Positions 25,342 through 33,797 of a stretch of 53,805 nucleotides of DNA are shown piece by piece. Within the stretch, counting starts at the first letter, position 1. Each line of letters starts with the position of its first letter. The DNA comes from an uncultured Clostridium sp. (GTDB lineage Bacteria > Bacillota > Clostridia > Lachnospirales > Lachnospiraceae). The translations under genes and the position numbers were made by a program. The notes under the pieces are model-generated. The model was not told the origin of the DNA. It searched no databases and saw nothing but the letters and a program-made list of their open reading frames with translations. Location of the stretch: positions 1 to 53,805 of the forward strand of contig CAMNRM010000035.1 of NCBI GenBank assembly GCA_946553025.1. Reading direction: 5' to 3'.

Positions 25342-25396
25342 CTTGCTTTTATTCCGCAAACTTATCCTAAGGCAGGGAATGAATCCTGCAAATCAT

Positions 25397-25452
25397 AAAA
25401 ACACAGAAGAACGTTCATTGACCAAACGGCAAAAACGTTCCCTGTGTTTTTT
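25397..25452. terminator. Bidirectional terminator between PAP2-like gene and carbamate kinase
   Basis: AAAAACACAG (25397-25406) pairs with CTGTGTTTTTT (25442-25452), with AACGTT on each side inside. T-tracts are present on both strands, fitting convergent genes. Confidence 0.85.
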
Positions 25453-25519
25453 CTTATCGTAAAAGCAATTATCTCACAGACAATTTTGACCACTCAGACA
25501 TCACCATTTATAACAGCTT

Positions 25520-26452
25520 CTACGAAATCACCGTTCCGCCCTTCCCCTTAATGCTCTCTCTTGCCATCTTCAGCGAAGTAATAATCGCCTTCCGCCCCTT
25601 CCCGTTTTCCACGAAATCTATCGACGCATTTACCTTGGGCAGCATGGAGGCAAATTCAAAATGCCCCCGCTCGGCAAATTCCTTCGCCTCCTCCACGCTC
25701 ATCGCATAAATCGGCTGCTGGTCGGGCGTTCCGTAGTTTAAGGTTACATTGTCCACCTTGGTAATAATCATCAGCACATCGGCGTCTACTTCTTTAGCCA
25801 GTAATCCGCTGGCAAGGTCTTTTTCAATAATCGCACTTGCCCCTTTTAAGTCGCAGCCCTGTTCCATCACCGGAATTCCCCCGCCGCCGCAGGCAATCAC
25901 CATCTGATCGGCATCCAAAAGCGCCTTGATTGCGTCAATCTCCACGATGGCCACCGGCTTTGGCGAGGCAACAATCCGCCGAAAACCTTTCCCGGCCTCC
26001 TCGATCACATAGTTGCCCTTCTGTTCCTCCTCTGCCGCCTCCTGTGCCGTCATATAGCGTCCGATTTTCTTCACCGGCATGTAGAAGGCTTCATCGTAGG
26101 TATCCACCGTCACCTGGGTAAGCACCGTGCACACCGGCTTGTAAATCCCCCGCCGCACCAGCTCCGAGCGGATGCCGTTCTGCAAGTCATAGCCGATATA
26201 ACCCTGACTCATCGCAGAACAGACCGACATCGGAGCCTTGCTGTAGCCGTCGTGCTGTTTTCCAAACTCATTCATCGCCGTGTGGATCATCCCCACCTGC
26301 GGAGCATTGCTGTGGACAATGGCTACCTGCCAGCCCTCCTGGATAAAATCTCCAATCACCTTTGCCGTCCTTGCCACGGCAGCCTTCTGTTCGGGAAGGT
26401 TCGTCCCCAAATCATTATGTCCAAGAGCAATAACTATTCTCTTCTTTGCCAT
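25520..26452 (-). CDS. arcC: Carbamate kinase
   Basis: 310 residues from ATG 26452 (GGAGG five bases upstream; in-frame ATGs further up are poorer). Amino-acid-kinase fold with VIACGGGGIPVMEQG and IEKDLASGLLAKEVDADVLM as in carbamate kinases. The first glycine loop, usually ALGGNAL, reads ALGHNDLGT, a variant. The enzyme interconverts ATP plus carbamate and ADP plus carbamoyl phosphate, usually for ATP gain from arginine, citrulline or purine breakdown. No deiminase or transcarbamylase is adjacent. carAB lies 2 kb away. Confidence 0.92.
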   Translation of the reverse strand: MAKKRIVIALGHNDLGTNLPEQKAAVARTAKVIGDFIQEGWQVAIVHSNAPQVGMIHTAMNEFGKQHDGYSKAPMSVCSAMSQGYIGYDLQNGIRSELVRRGIYKPVCTVLTQVTVDTYDEAFYMPVKKIGRYMTAQEAAEEEQKGNYVIEEAGKGFRRIVASPKPVAIVEIDAIKALLDADQMVIACGGGGIPVMEQGCDLKGASAIIEKDLASGLLAKEVDADVLMIITKVDNVTLNYGTPDQQPIYAMSVEEAKEFAERGHFEFASMLPKVNASIDFVENGKGRKAIITSLKMARESIKGKGGTVIS

Positions 26453-26478
26453 ATTTTCCTCCATTCTGTGCACAACTC

Positions 26479-26504
26479 GTTATTGTGCACACGTTCACAG
26501 TAAC
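26479..26504. repeat. Dispersed 26-base near-palindrome, copy 5
   Basis: GTTATTGT at the left and ACAGTAAC at the right are near-perfect inverted arms around a GCACACGTTC centre. It borders the four-hairpin element on its left, just upstream of arcC. Confidence 0.7.
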
Positions 26505-26537
26505 CACAACTCGCAGCACATCCATTATATGATACCA

Positions 26538-26720
26538 GGGTCAAAAGGTCGAAAATTCGACGAAAGCTTGCTTTCAGGAGAATTTTTGAACTTGGGACCC
26601 GCCAAAAACATGAAAAAGTAGCCCGATAGGGCGGATTTTGAATGTTTTTAAGATTGCGGGAGCACGAAGTGCGGAGCAATCTGTATCTTAAGAAGCGGCA
26701 AAAGAACTTTTGACGCTTCT
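26538..26720. other. Array of four interrupted hairpins (structured element)
   Basis: Hairpin 1 (26538-26600): GGGTC/GACCC outer, AAAATTC/GAATTTT middle, GAAAGC/GCTTTC tip. Hairpin 2 (26604-26649): AAAAACAT/ATGTTTTT outer, GCCC/GGGC tip. Hairpin 3 (26651-26682): AGATTGC/GCAATCT outer, GCAC/GTGC tip. Hairpin 4 (26691-26720): AGAAGCG/CGCTTCT outer, CAAAAG/CTTTTG inner. No credible gene is present. The element is bracketed by near-palindrome copies at 26479 and 26861. Hairpin 4 recurs at 53582-53611. It could be a structured RNA or a non-autonomous mobile repeat. Confidence 0.7.
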
Positions 26721-26860
26721 ATCATTATATCTTTAGTAAAATCAAAACACAAGACAGATGAAACAATAAATCGTAAAGAAAATCCTCTGGAAAAAAAAAT
26801 CCAGCCATGCTATAATCACAGTCGTAACCCGCCCTGCTGTATTCAATATTCAACCAACAG

Positions 26861-26886
26861 GTTACGGTTCACACATTCACAGCGAC
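26861..26886. repeat. Dispersed 26-base near-palindrome, copy 2
   Basis: GTTACGGTTCACACATTCAC followed by AGCGAC. It borders the four-hairpin element on its right and lies 130 bases before the glycosyltransferase gene. Confidence 0.65.
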
Positions 26887-27017
26887 ACCAATATCTCTTA
26901 GTTAAACAAAATTCATCCCACGTTGAAGGGACTGCACTTAGAAGAATTGCATTTACAAATACACAAAGGGTTATACTATAACCACACACCATTCCAGAAA
27001 GGAGCCTGTTTTTTCTT

Positions 27018-28046
27018 ATGAAATTATTATCCATTGCCATTCCCTGTTATAACTCTGCCGCTTACATGGAAAACTGTATCCGTTCCCTTCTTGTCGGCGG
27101 CGAAGATGTGGAAATCCTGATTATCGACGACGGCTCCACAAAAGATAATACCGCCGCGATTGCCGACGAATACGAACGCCTCTACCCTTCCATCTGCCGT
27201 GCCATCCATCAGGAAAACGGCGGACACGGAGCAGCCGTGAACACCGGAATCCGGGAAGCTGCGGGAACCTTTTTTAAGGTCGTGGACAGCGACGACTGGG
27301 TCAATGAAGAGGCATTCCGGCAGATCCTTTCCGTTCTTAGCCAGTACCAGGAACCCGCATCGGACGATGAAGCGCTCGATATGCTGGTCAGCAACTTTGT
27401 TTACGAAAAACAGGGAGCGAAGCGGAAAAAAGTCATGAACTACCGCACGGCATTCCCAAAAAATCAGCTGTTTACCTGGGAGGATGTCCGTTTTTTCATG
27501 AAGGGGCAATATATTTTAATGCATTCGGTCATCTACCGCACCAGTATGCTGCGCGGCTGCGGGCTTGAACTGCCCAGACACACCTTTTATGTGGACAATA
27601 TTTTTGTCTATCATCCCCTGCCCCATGTGCGCAGGCTCTATTACCTTGATGTGAACTTTTACCGCTACTTTATCGGCCGAAACGACCAGTCCGTCAATGA
27701 GCAGGTGATGATTGGCCGCATTGACCAGCAGATTTTAGTCACGAAGCTGATGCTGGGCTATTACGATCTGGGAAAAATCCGCCCCCGAAAACTCCGCCAT
27801 TACATGATGCAGTATCTGGAAATTATGATGACCATTTCCTCGATGCTCGCCATCCGCTCGAATGATCCGGAAAACTTTAAAAAGAAAAAAGAACTGTGGC
27901 AGTATCTGCGCAAACAGAACTTCCCCCTCTATCTCCGGCTGCGCTGGGGCTTCCTGGGTCAGGGCGTCAACCTTCCCGGAAAAAGCGGGCGGAAAATTTT
28001 CAGCGTCTGCTATAAGATCACGCAGAAATTCTACGGATTTAACTAA
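27018..28046 (+). CDS. Family 2 glycosyltransferase
   Basis: 342 residues. GT-A motifs: LLSIAIPCYNSAAYMENCIR, ILIIDDGSTKDNT, QENGGHGAAVNTGIREA, and the metal-binding VVDSDDWVN. The C-terminal half is helical and basic (LRLRWGFLGQGVNLPGKSGR), probably membrane-associated. The family transfers a sugar from a nucleotide sugar to lipid, glycan or protein. The Shine-Dalgarno (AAAGGAG) is about 13 bases from the ATG, unusually far. A 27-base tandem repeat begins just after the stop codon and continues in the same frame. Confidence 0.9.
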   Translation: MKLLSIAIPCYNSAAYMENCIRSLLVGGEDVEILIIDDGSTKDNTAAIADEYERLYPSICRAIHQENGGHGAAVNTGIREAAGTFFKVVDSDDWVNEEAFRQILSVLSQYQEPASDDEALDMLVSNFVYEKQGAKRKKVMNYRTAFPKNQLFTWEDVRFFMKGQYILMHSVIYRTSMLRGCGLELPRHTFYVDNIFVYHPLPHVRRLYYLDVNFYRYFIGRNDQSVNEQVMIGRIDQQILVTKLMLGYYDLGKIRPRKLRHYMMQYLEIMMTISSMLAIRSNDPENFKKKKELWQYLRKQNFPLYLRLRWGFLGQGVNLPGKSGRKIFSVCYKITQKFYGFN

Positions 28047-28049
28047 GCC

Positions 28050-28163
28050 GGCGGCGGCTGTTTGCAGGACCCTGGCAGCATCTGTTGTTTGCAGAACCCT
28101 GGCGGCGGCTGTTGTTTGCAGAACTCTGGCAGCGGCTGCTGTTTGCAGGACTCTGGCGGCGGA
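28050..28163 (+). repeat. 27-base tandem repeat (four units plus a partial)
   Basis: Units at 28050-28073 (24 bases), 28074-28100, 28101-28127 and 28128-28154 (27 bases each) and a partial 28155-28163. The core is GGCGGCTGTTGTTTGCAGAA. In frame with the glycosyltransferase beyond its TAA the units read GGGCCLQNP-like. Too short and spacerless for CRISPR. Confidence 0.85.
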
Positions 28164-28217
28164 ATAGGTTTTGCCGCCGCCGTGCTCCTGCTCCTCTCTT
28201 CTTTTTGCGCCTGTTTT

Positions 28218-31200
28218 TTACACCCTGGCAATATCCACAAGCGTCAGTTCTTTTGCCTTATTTTCCATACTGGTTGCCAGCGCCTCGGCTGTATCTAAGG
28301 AGGTCAGCACATGCACCCCCGTTTCAATGGCATTTCGCCGGATAATAAACCCGTCATGGCTTCGCTCTGCCCCCTGGTGGGGAATATCGATAATCAAATC
28401 AATCTTATGCCCTAAAACCAGGTCGAGAATATTGGGCGATTCCTGTTCAATCTTGCGGACACGGATAGCCTTTACCCCCGCGTTATTTAGCGCCCCTGCC
28501 GTTCCCCTGGTGGCAAAGATCCGATAGCCCAGGGCGGCAAATCTCCTGGCAATGGGAATCAGTTCCTCCTGATCCTCGTCCCGCACGGTGATAATCATAT
28601 TTTTATATTTGGGAAGCTTTATCCCCGCACCCTGAAACGCCTTCGATAACGCCTCGTTAAAACTTTCGGCAATGCCCAGGCATTCTCCGGTAGACTTCAT
28701 CTCCGGCCCCAGGCTGATATCTGCCCCGCGGATTTTTTCAAAGGAGAACACCGGCATCTTAATCGCGATATAATCCGCCTTTTTCTGCAGTCCCGGCGTA
28801 TAGCCCAGTTCCCGGATGGTTTTTCCGCAGATAATCTGCGTTGCCAGAGGAACGATGGGAATCCCCGTTACCTTGCTGATATAGGGAACCGTGCGCGAGG
28901 AACGCGGATTCACTTCAATAATATACACGTCTTCCCCGTCCACGATAAACTGAATATTAATCATTCCCTTTACATGCAGGGCGCGGGCAAGTTTTTTCGT
29001 GTAATCGACAATGGTTTCCACGTTGCTTTCCGTAATATTATAGGCAGGATAAACCGAAATCGAGTCGCCGGAATGAACCCCCGTCCTCTCGATGTGCTCC
29101 ATAATCCCGGGAATTAAGATATCGGTTCCGTCACAGATGGCGTCAACCTCCAGTTCCTTCCCCCGGATATATTTATCCACCAGGATCGGGTGCTCCTGGG
29201 CAATCTGGTTGATGATTCCGATAAATTCATCGATATCCTTATCCTGAATGGCAATCTGCATCCCCTGTCCGCCCAGAACATAGGAGGGACGAACCAGCAC
29301 CGGATAGCCCAGCTTATGGGCCGCCGCCTTGGCTTCCTCGGCGGTAAACACCGTAACCCCGGCAGGACGCGGAATCTGACACTGCTCCAAAATCGCGTCA
29401 AACCTCTCCCGATCCTCGGCGGCATCCACATCCTCCGCCGCCGTTCCCAGAATCGGCACGCCCATCTTCATCAGAGCCTCGGTCAGCTTAATGGCCGTCT
29501 GTCCGCCAAACTGCACCACTGCCCCGTCCGGCTTTTCCACATCCACAATGCTTTCCACATCCTCCGGCGTCAGCGGCTCAAAATACAGCTTATCGGCAAT
29601 ATCAAAATCCGTACTCACCGTTTCCGGGTTATTATTGACAATAATCGTTTCATAGCCTTCCCGCGCAAACGCCCAGGTGCTGTGCACCGAACAAAAGTCA
29701 AACTCAATGCCCTGCCCGATGCGGATCGGCCCGGAGCCAAGCACCAGAACCCGCTTTTTCTCTTTTACGGAAACCGCTTCATTCTCCCCGTCATAAATCG
29801 AGTAGTAATACGGCGTCTGGGCCGCAAACTCCGCCGCACAGGTATCCACCATCTTAAATGCGGCGAGAATACCATACTCCCTGCGAAGGGCCTTAACCGT
29901 TCCCTCGGAAAGCATCGTCAGCCGGGCAATCACCGCATCCGGAAACTCCAGCCGTTTTGCCTCCCGCAGGAGTTCTTCCGGAAGAATCTCTTTTGCAGCT
30001 TCTTTATCCTGTCCTGCTTCCTTCTGCTGCTCTGCTTCTCCATCCTGCCCTGCTTCCCTCTGCTGTCCTGCTTCTTTCCCTGCCTCTTCCCGCCTCTTCG
30101 TCTTCTCCTCTGCTGCTTTTTTCGCGCTTTCCCCTGCCTTAACAAGCCTTTCTTCCATCTCCACCAGCACCGCCAGCTTGTCGATAAACCAGCAGTCAAT
30201 CCTGGTTATCTCGTGAATCTTTTCATAGGACACCCCTCTGCGCAGGGCTTCGGCAATCACCCAGATCCTCCGGTCGTCCACCTTGTTCAGCATGTCTTCC
30301 AGTTCCTCGTCCGAAAGAGCCGTAAAATCATAGCTCATTAAACTGTCCACATGCTGTTCCAGCGATCGGATAGCCTTCATCAGCGCCCCTTCAAAATTCG
30401 TGCAGATGCTCATCACCTCCCCGGTTGCCTTCATCTGCGTTCCCAGGGTTCTCTTTGCGCTGATAAATTTATCAAAAGGAAGTCTTGGCATCTTTACCAC
30501 GCAGTAATCCAGCATCGGTTCAAAGCTTGCATAGGTCTTTCCGGTCACGGCGTTTTTAATCTCGTCCAGGGTATAGCCCAGGGCAATCTTTGCCGCCACC
30601 TTGGCGATAGGATAGCCGGTCGCCTTGGACGCCAGGGCAGAGGAACGGCTCACCCGGGGATTGACCTCGATAACACAGTATTCAAAACTTTCCGGATGCA
30701 GGGCATACTGAACATTGCAGCCGCCGGTAATCCCCAGTTCGGTGATAATGTTCAATGCCGACGTTCTCAGCATCTGATATTCCTTATCGCCCAGGGTCTG
30801 CGAGGGTGCAACCACGATGGAATCTCCGGTGTGTACGCCGACCGGATCAATATTTTCCATGTTGCAGACGGTAATCACATTGCCCGCCGAGTCCCGCATT
30901 ACCTCGTACTCGATTTCCTTCCACCCGGCGATGCACCGCTCCACCAAAACCTGGCCCACGCGGGAAAGCCGAAGCCCGTTGCCAAGGATTTCAATTAATT
31001 CCTCTTCATTTTTTGCAATTCCTCCGCCGCTTCCTCCCAGGGTGTAGGCCGGGCGCAGCACAACCGGATAACCGATTTTCTTCGTAAAGGCAATGCCGTC
31101 CTGAATGGTTTCCACCACCTCCGACGCCGCCACCGGCTCCCCGATCTTTTCCATGGTTTCTTTAAATTCCAGGCGGTCTTCGGCCTTTTTAATGGTCTGC

Positions 31201-31559
31201 GCCGTCGTTCCAATCAGTTTTACATGATTTTCCCTTAAAAATCCGGATTCCTCCAGCTCCATCGCCAGGTTAAGCCCGGCCTGTCCGCCCAGGGTGGGAA
31301 GGACGCTGTCCGGACGCTCCTTCTTAATTAACTGCTCCACAACTTCCAGGGTCAGAGGTTCGATATAGACATGGTCAGCGATATCCTTATCGGTCATAAT
31401 GGTCGCCGGATTTGAGTTTAAAAGAACGACCTCGATTCCTTCTTCTTTTAAGGAACGGCAAGCCTGCGTCCCGGCATAGTCAAACTCGGCGGCCTGTCCG
31501 ATGATAATCGGCCCGGAGCCAATCACCAGTACTTTTTTAATTGCAGGATTCTTCGGCAT
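28218..31559 (-). CDS. carB: Carbamoyl-phosphate synthase large subunit
   Basis: 1113 residues, ~45 longer than usual (~1065). Two ATP-grasp halves: [20 protein letters not shown] at the start and [19 protein letters not shown] in the second; [20 protein letters not shown] and [20 protein letters not shown]. The C-terminal MGS-like domain carries allosteric control. Residues ~470-528 in the oligomerisation domain are an inserted Lys/Glu/Gln/Ala tract ([20 protein letters not shown]). Makes carbamoyl phosphate for pyrimidines and arginine. ATG overlaps the carA stop by one base (TAATG). Confidence 0.97.
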   Translation of the reverse strand: MPKNPAIKKVLVIGSGPIIIGQAAEFDYAGTQACRSLKEEGIEVVLLNSNPATIMTDKDIADHVYIEPLTLEVVEQLIKKERPDSVLPTLGGQAGLNLAMELEESGFLRENHVKLIGTTAQTIKKAEDRLEFKETMEKIGEPVAASEVVETIQDGIAFTKKIGYPVVLRPAYTLGGSGGGIAKNEEELIEILGNGLRLSRVGQVLVERCIAGWKEIEYEVMRDSAGNVITVCNMENIDPVGVHTGDSIVVAPSQTLGDKEYQMLRTSALNIITELGITGGCNVQYALHPESFEYCVIEVNPRVSRSSALASKATGYPIAKVAAKIALGYTLDEIKNAVTGKTYASFEPMLDYCVVKMPRLPFDKFISAKRTLGTQMKATGEVMSICTNFEGALMKAIRSLEQHVDSLMSYDFTALSDEELEDMLNKVDDRRIWVIAEALRRGVSYEKIHEITRIDCWFIDKLAVLVEMEERLVKAGESAKKAAEEKTKRREEAGKEAGQQREAGQDGEAEQQKEAGQDKEAAKEILPEELLREAKRLEFPDAVIARLTMLSEGTVKALRREYGILAAFKMVDTCAAEFAAQTPYYYSIYDGENEAVSVKEKKRVLVLGSGPIRIGQGIEFDFCSVHSTWAFAREGYETIIVNNNPETVSTDFDIADKLYFEPLTPEDVESIVDVEKPDGAVVQFGGQTAIKLTEALMKMGVPILGTAAEDVDAAEDRERFDAILEQCQIPRPAGVTVFTAEEAKAAAHKLGYPVLVRPSYVLGGQGMQIAIQDKDIDEFIGIINQIAQEHPILVDKYIRGKELEVDAICDGTDILIPGIMEHIERTGVHSGDSISVYPAYNITESNVETIVDYTKKLARALHVKGMINIQFIVDGEDVYIIEVNPRSSRTVPYISKVTGIPIVPLATQIICGKTIRELGYTPGLQKKADYIAIKMPVFSFEKIRGADISLGPEMKSTGECLGIAESFNEALSKAFQGAGIKLPKYKNMIITVRDEDQEELIPIARRFAALGYRIFATRGTAGALNNAGVKAIRVRKIEQESPNILDLVLGHKIDLIIDIPHQGAERSHDGFIIRRNAIETGVHVLTSLDTAEALATSMENKAKELTLVDIARV

Positions 31560-32692
31560 TATCTTTTCACCTCCATCATCGTTAAAAACCGGTCAAATAA
31601 ATATCCTGAATCCAAAGGCCCGGGGCAGGCTTCCGGATGGTACTGCACGGTAAATATATTCTTTCCCACATAGCGAAGCCCCTCGTTCGTCCCGTCGTTG
31701 ACATTGACAAAGGCGGGAACGGCCACCTTCGGATCAATGCCTGACGCATCCACCGCATAGCCGTGGTTCTGGGAAGAGATATAGACCCGCCCGGTTTCCA
31801 GATCCTTTACCGGATGATTTCCTCCCCTGTGCCCGTACTTTAACTTATAAGTCGAAGCCCCGGCAGCCAGCGCCATAAGCTGATGGCCCAGACAGATGGC
31901 AAAGATCGGCACATCCGCCGCATAAAGCTTTCGGATCTCGCGGATAATCTCCACGTTTTCCGCCGGATCACCAGGCCCGTTGCTAAGCATAATCCCGTCC
32001 GGATTTCCCGCTAATATCTCTTCGGCCTTCGTCCATGCCGGATAAACCGTTACCTGGCAGCCCCGCTTTACGAGCGAACGGGCAATATTATCCTTCGCCC
32101 CGAGATCCAAAAGAGCCACCCGCTTTCCTTTTTCCGGACGGCTCTTCTCCGCCGCCGGACTTTTCTCCTCCTTTGCCGGACGGCTCATCTCTGCCTCCAG
32201 CACGCAGACTTCCTTCACGCTTGTCTTTGCAACCACACCCTCCACCCGGTACGCCTTCATGCGGGAAATGGGTTCGGAAATATCGGCATACTCCTTTGTG
32301 GTGATCATGCCGTTCATGGTTCCTTTTTCTCTTAATAATTTCGTCAGGGATCTTGTATCTATATGACAGATACCGGGAATATTATTCGATGTTAAGAAAT
32401 GCTGAATCGATTCTTCGCTTCGGAAGTTACTGGGAATACGCGATAATTCACGGACAATATAGCCCTCGACCCAGGGCTTTTTCGACTCCATATCCTTTTT
32501 ACAGATTCCATAGTTTCCGATTAAGGGATAGGTCATCACCACAGCCTGACCGGCATAAGAAGGGTCGGTAAGGACTTCCAGATAACCGGTCATCGATGTA
32601 TTAAACACAATTTCGCTGATTACTTCCCTGGGTGAACCGATGCTGGTTCCGGTAAACACCGTTCCGTCTTCCAGAATAAGGAATGCTTTCAT
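31559..32692 (-). CDS. carA: Carbamoyl-phosphate synthase small subunit
   Basis: 377 residues from ATG 32692 (GAGG upstream; protein then starts [15 protein letters not shown] as in the family). The N-terminal domain is followed by a class I glutamine amidotransferase with catalytic Cys in [15 protein letters not shown] and His in [12 protein letters not shown] short charged insert ([20 protein letters not shown]) sits between the domains at residues ~180-200. Hydrolyses glutamine and channels ammonia to CarB. Confidence 0.96.
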   Translation of the reverse strand: MKAFLILEDGTVFTGTSIGSPREVISEIVFNTSMTGYLEVLTDPSYAGQAVVMTYPLIGNYGICKKDMESKKPWVEGYIVRELSRIPSNFRSEESIQHFLTSNNIPGICHIDTRSLTKLLREKGTMNGMITTKEYADISEPISRMKAYRVEGVVAKTSVKEVCVLEAEMSRPAKEEKSPAAEKSRPEKGKRVALLDLGAKDNIARSLVKRGCQVTVYPAWTKAEEILAGNPDGIMLSNGPGDPAENVEIIREIRKLYAADVPIFAICLGHQLMALAAGASTYKLKYGHRGGNHPVKDLETGRVYISSQNHGYAVDASGIDPKVAVPAFVNVNDGTNEGLRYVGKNIFTVQYHPEACPGPLDSGYLFDRFLTMMEVKR

Positions 32693-32755
32693 GTATGTAC
32701 CTCGTCTTTCTTCTTGATAACTGACTGCTGCCGGGCACAAGCCCAAATTGAAAAG

Positions 32756-32784
32756 ATTATATATTATTTCGACGTATTTTGCAA
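32756..32784 (-). promoter_or_regulatory. Promoter of carAB
   Basis: On the minus strand TTGCAA (32784-32779), 17-base spacer, TATAAT (32761-32756). Transcription would start near 32749, giving a ~57-base leader, too short for a PyrR-type attenuator. It makes carAB separable from the antiterminator gene upstream. Confidence 0.75.
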
Positions 32785-32816
32785 TCCTTTTTCCAGCAAA
32801 AATTTTTAATTTTAAA

Positions 32817-33641
32817 TTACAGCTTAAGCCTCTCCATATGAATGGCCAGATGCCCTACGGCCTCCCGGGGAACCGGCTTTCCCAGTTCCTTCCCAATCAT
32901 GGCGCAGATCTCTTCGGCCAGTGCATAGGCTTTTGGAAACTGTTTTCTGGCATACTCATCCATATCCAGGGGAACGGCTTTGCTGTCCCGAACCTGCACT
33001 AAAAGATAGCGCAGATGCGCCATAAAACGCTCAAACAAAAACGAATGCATATCAAGCGTCAGCCCCATCCCTTCTTCTGCCATTACCACGGTCTTTTTCA
33101 TCACAGCCACCATCTGCAGGGACTCTTCCAGCCGTTCATCCATTCTCCCTGCCCGGATGTGCAGGGCAATATAGCCCACTTCGTCCTCACAGAGCCTGCA
33201 GCCAACCGTCTGGTCAATCATCTCTCTGCCCTTTAAGGCAATCGCATATTCCTCCGGATAGAGAACCCGGATGTCGCTGTGAAAAGGATTTTTCAGCACA
33301 ATCCCGTGCTGCATCCGCTCGGCGGCCACCGCAATATGATCCGCTAACGGAATTAAAATATTGGGATTCAGTTCCTCCAGTTCCTTCCTGGCCAAGTCCA
33401 CAATCCTCCCCGCCAGTTCCAGGAATTTCGGATTCATCCCGCTGATCACCTGCCTCCCGGTACGCTTCTTTTCCTCCCGGTCAACAATGGTATAGCGCTT
33501 TGTATTTTCATCCCGCTCGAAACGCTCGTTTACCCGCTTTCCAAAACCTATGCCGCTCCCCAGCAAAATCGCCTCTTCCTGCCGTTTCATATCGTAAACC
33601 AGCACTCCGTTATTGTTTAATACCTTAATCACACGATACAT
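32817..33641 (-). CDS. LicT/GlcT-family transcription antiterminator
   Basis: 274 residues. Residues 1-55 are the CAT RNA-binding domain (MYRVIKVLNNNGVLVYDMKR; LGSGIGFGKR). PRD1 (~65-170) and PRD2 (~175-274) carry the phosphorylatable His (PLADHIAVAAERMQHGI, DEVGYIALHI; FLFERFMAHLRYLLVQV, VGHLAIHMERL). When active it binds RAT RNA and prevents termination. A RAT-like site with an overlapping terminator lies at 36130-36207 before the PTS gene just upstream, its probable target. Having the antiterminator downstream of its PTS gene is the less common order. Confidence 0.93.
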   Translation of the reverse strand: MYRVIKVLNNNGVLVYDMKRQEEAILLGSGIGFGKRVNERFERDENTKRYTIVDREEKKRTGRQVISGMNPKFLELAGRIVDLARKELEELNPNILIPLADHIAVAAERMQHGIVLKNPFHSDIRVLYPEEYAIALKGREMIDQTVGCRLCEDEVGYIALHIRAGRMDERLEESLQMVAVMKKTVVMAEEGMGLTLDMHSFLFERFMAHLRYLLVQVRDSKAVPLDMDEYARKQFPKAYALAEEICAMIGKELGKPVPREAVGHLAIHMERLKL

Positions 33642-33660
33642 CCAAAGTCCCCCATTCGCC

Positions 33661-33692
33661 GTTACGGTACACCCTCACCGTAAGCGTTTTCT
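33661..33692. promoter_or_regulatory. Inverted repeat and cre-like site before the antiterminator gene
   Basis: GTTACGGT (33661-33668) and ACCGTAAG (33677-33684) are inverted arms, reminiscent of the dispersed near-palindrome but diverged. CCGTAAGCGTTTTCT (33678-33692) matches the CcpA cre consensus at nine of eleven fixed positions. Catabolite control of the antiterminator is possible. Confidence 0.35.
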
Positions 33693-33717
33693 CTTTTATC
33701 GTTTCTCCCCGTAGCTT

Positions 33718-33758
33718 AAAGGCTGCTGTCTATACCGAATCAGGATGCACAGCAGCCT
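33718..33758 (-). terminator. Terminator after the PTS gene
   Basis: AAAGGCTGCTGT (33718-33729) pairs with ACAGCAGCCT (33749-33758). The minus-strand T-tract is short (TTTAAG), so some read-through into the antiterminator gene is likely. Confidence 0.7.
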
Positions 33759-33797
33759 AAAACATCATCAATCCATTGTCTGAATCAAATGTCCGGA

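Noticed and set aside
28050-28163. CRISPR array
   Set aside because: Units of 27 bases abut without spacers, so this is a tandem repeat.
29190-30998. Long plus-strand open frames opposite carB
   Set aside because: They are antisense shadows of a clear carB gene without start signals or family resemblance.
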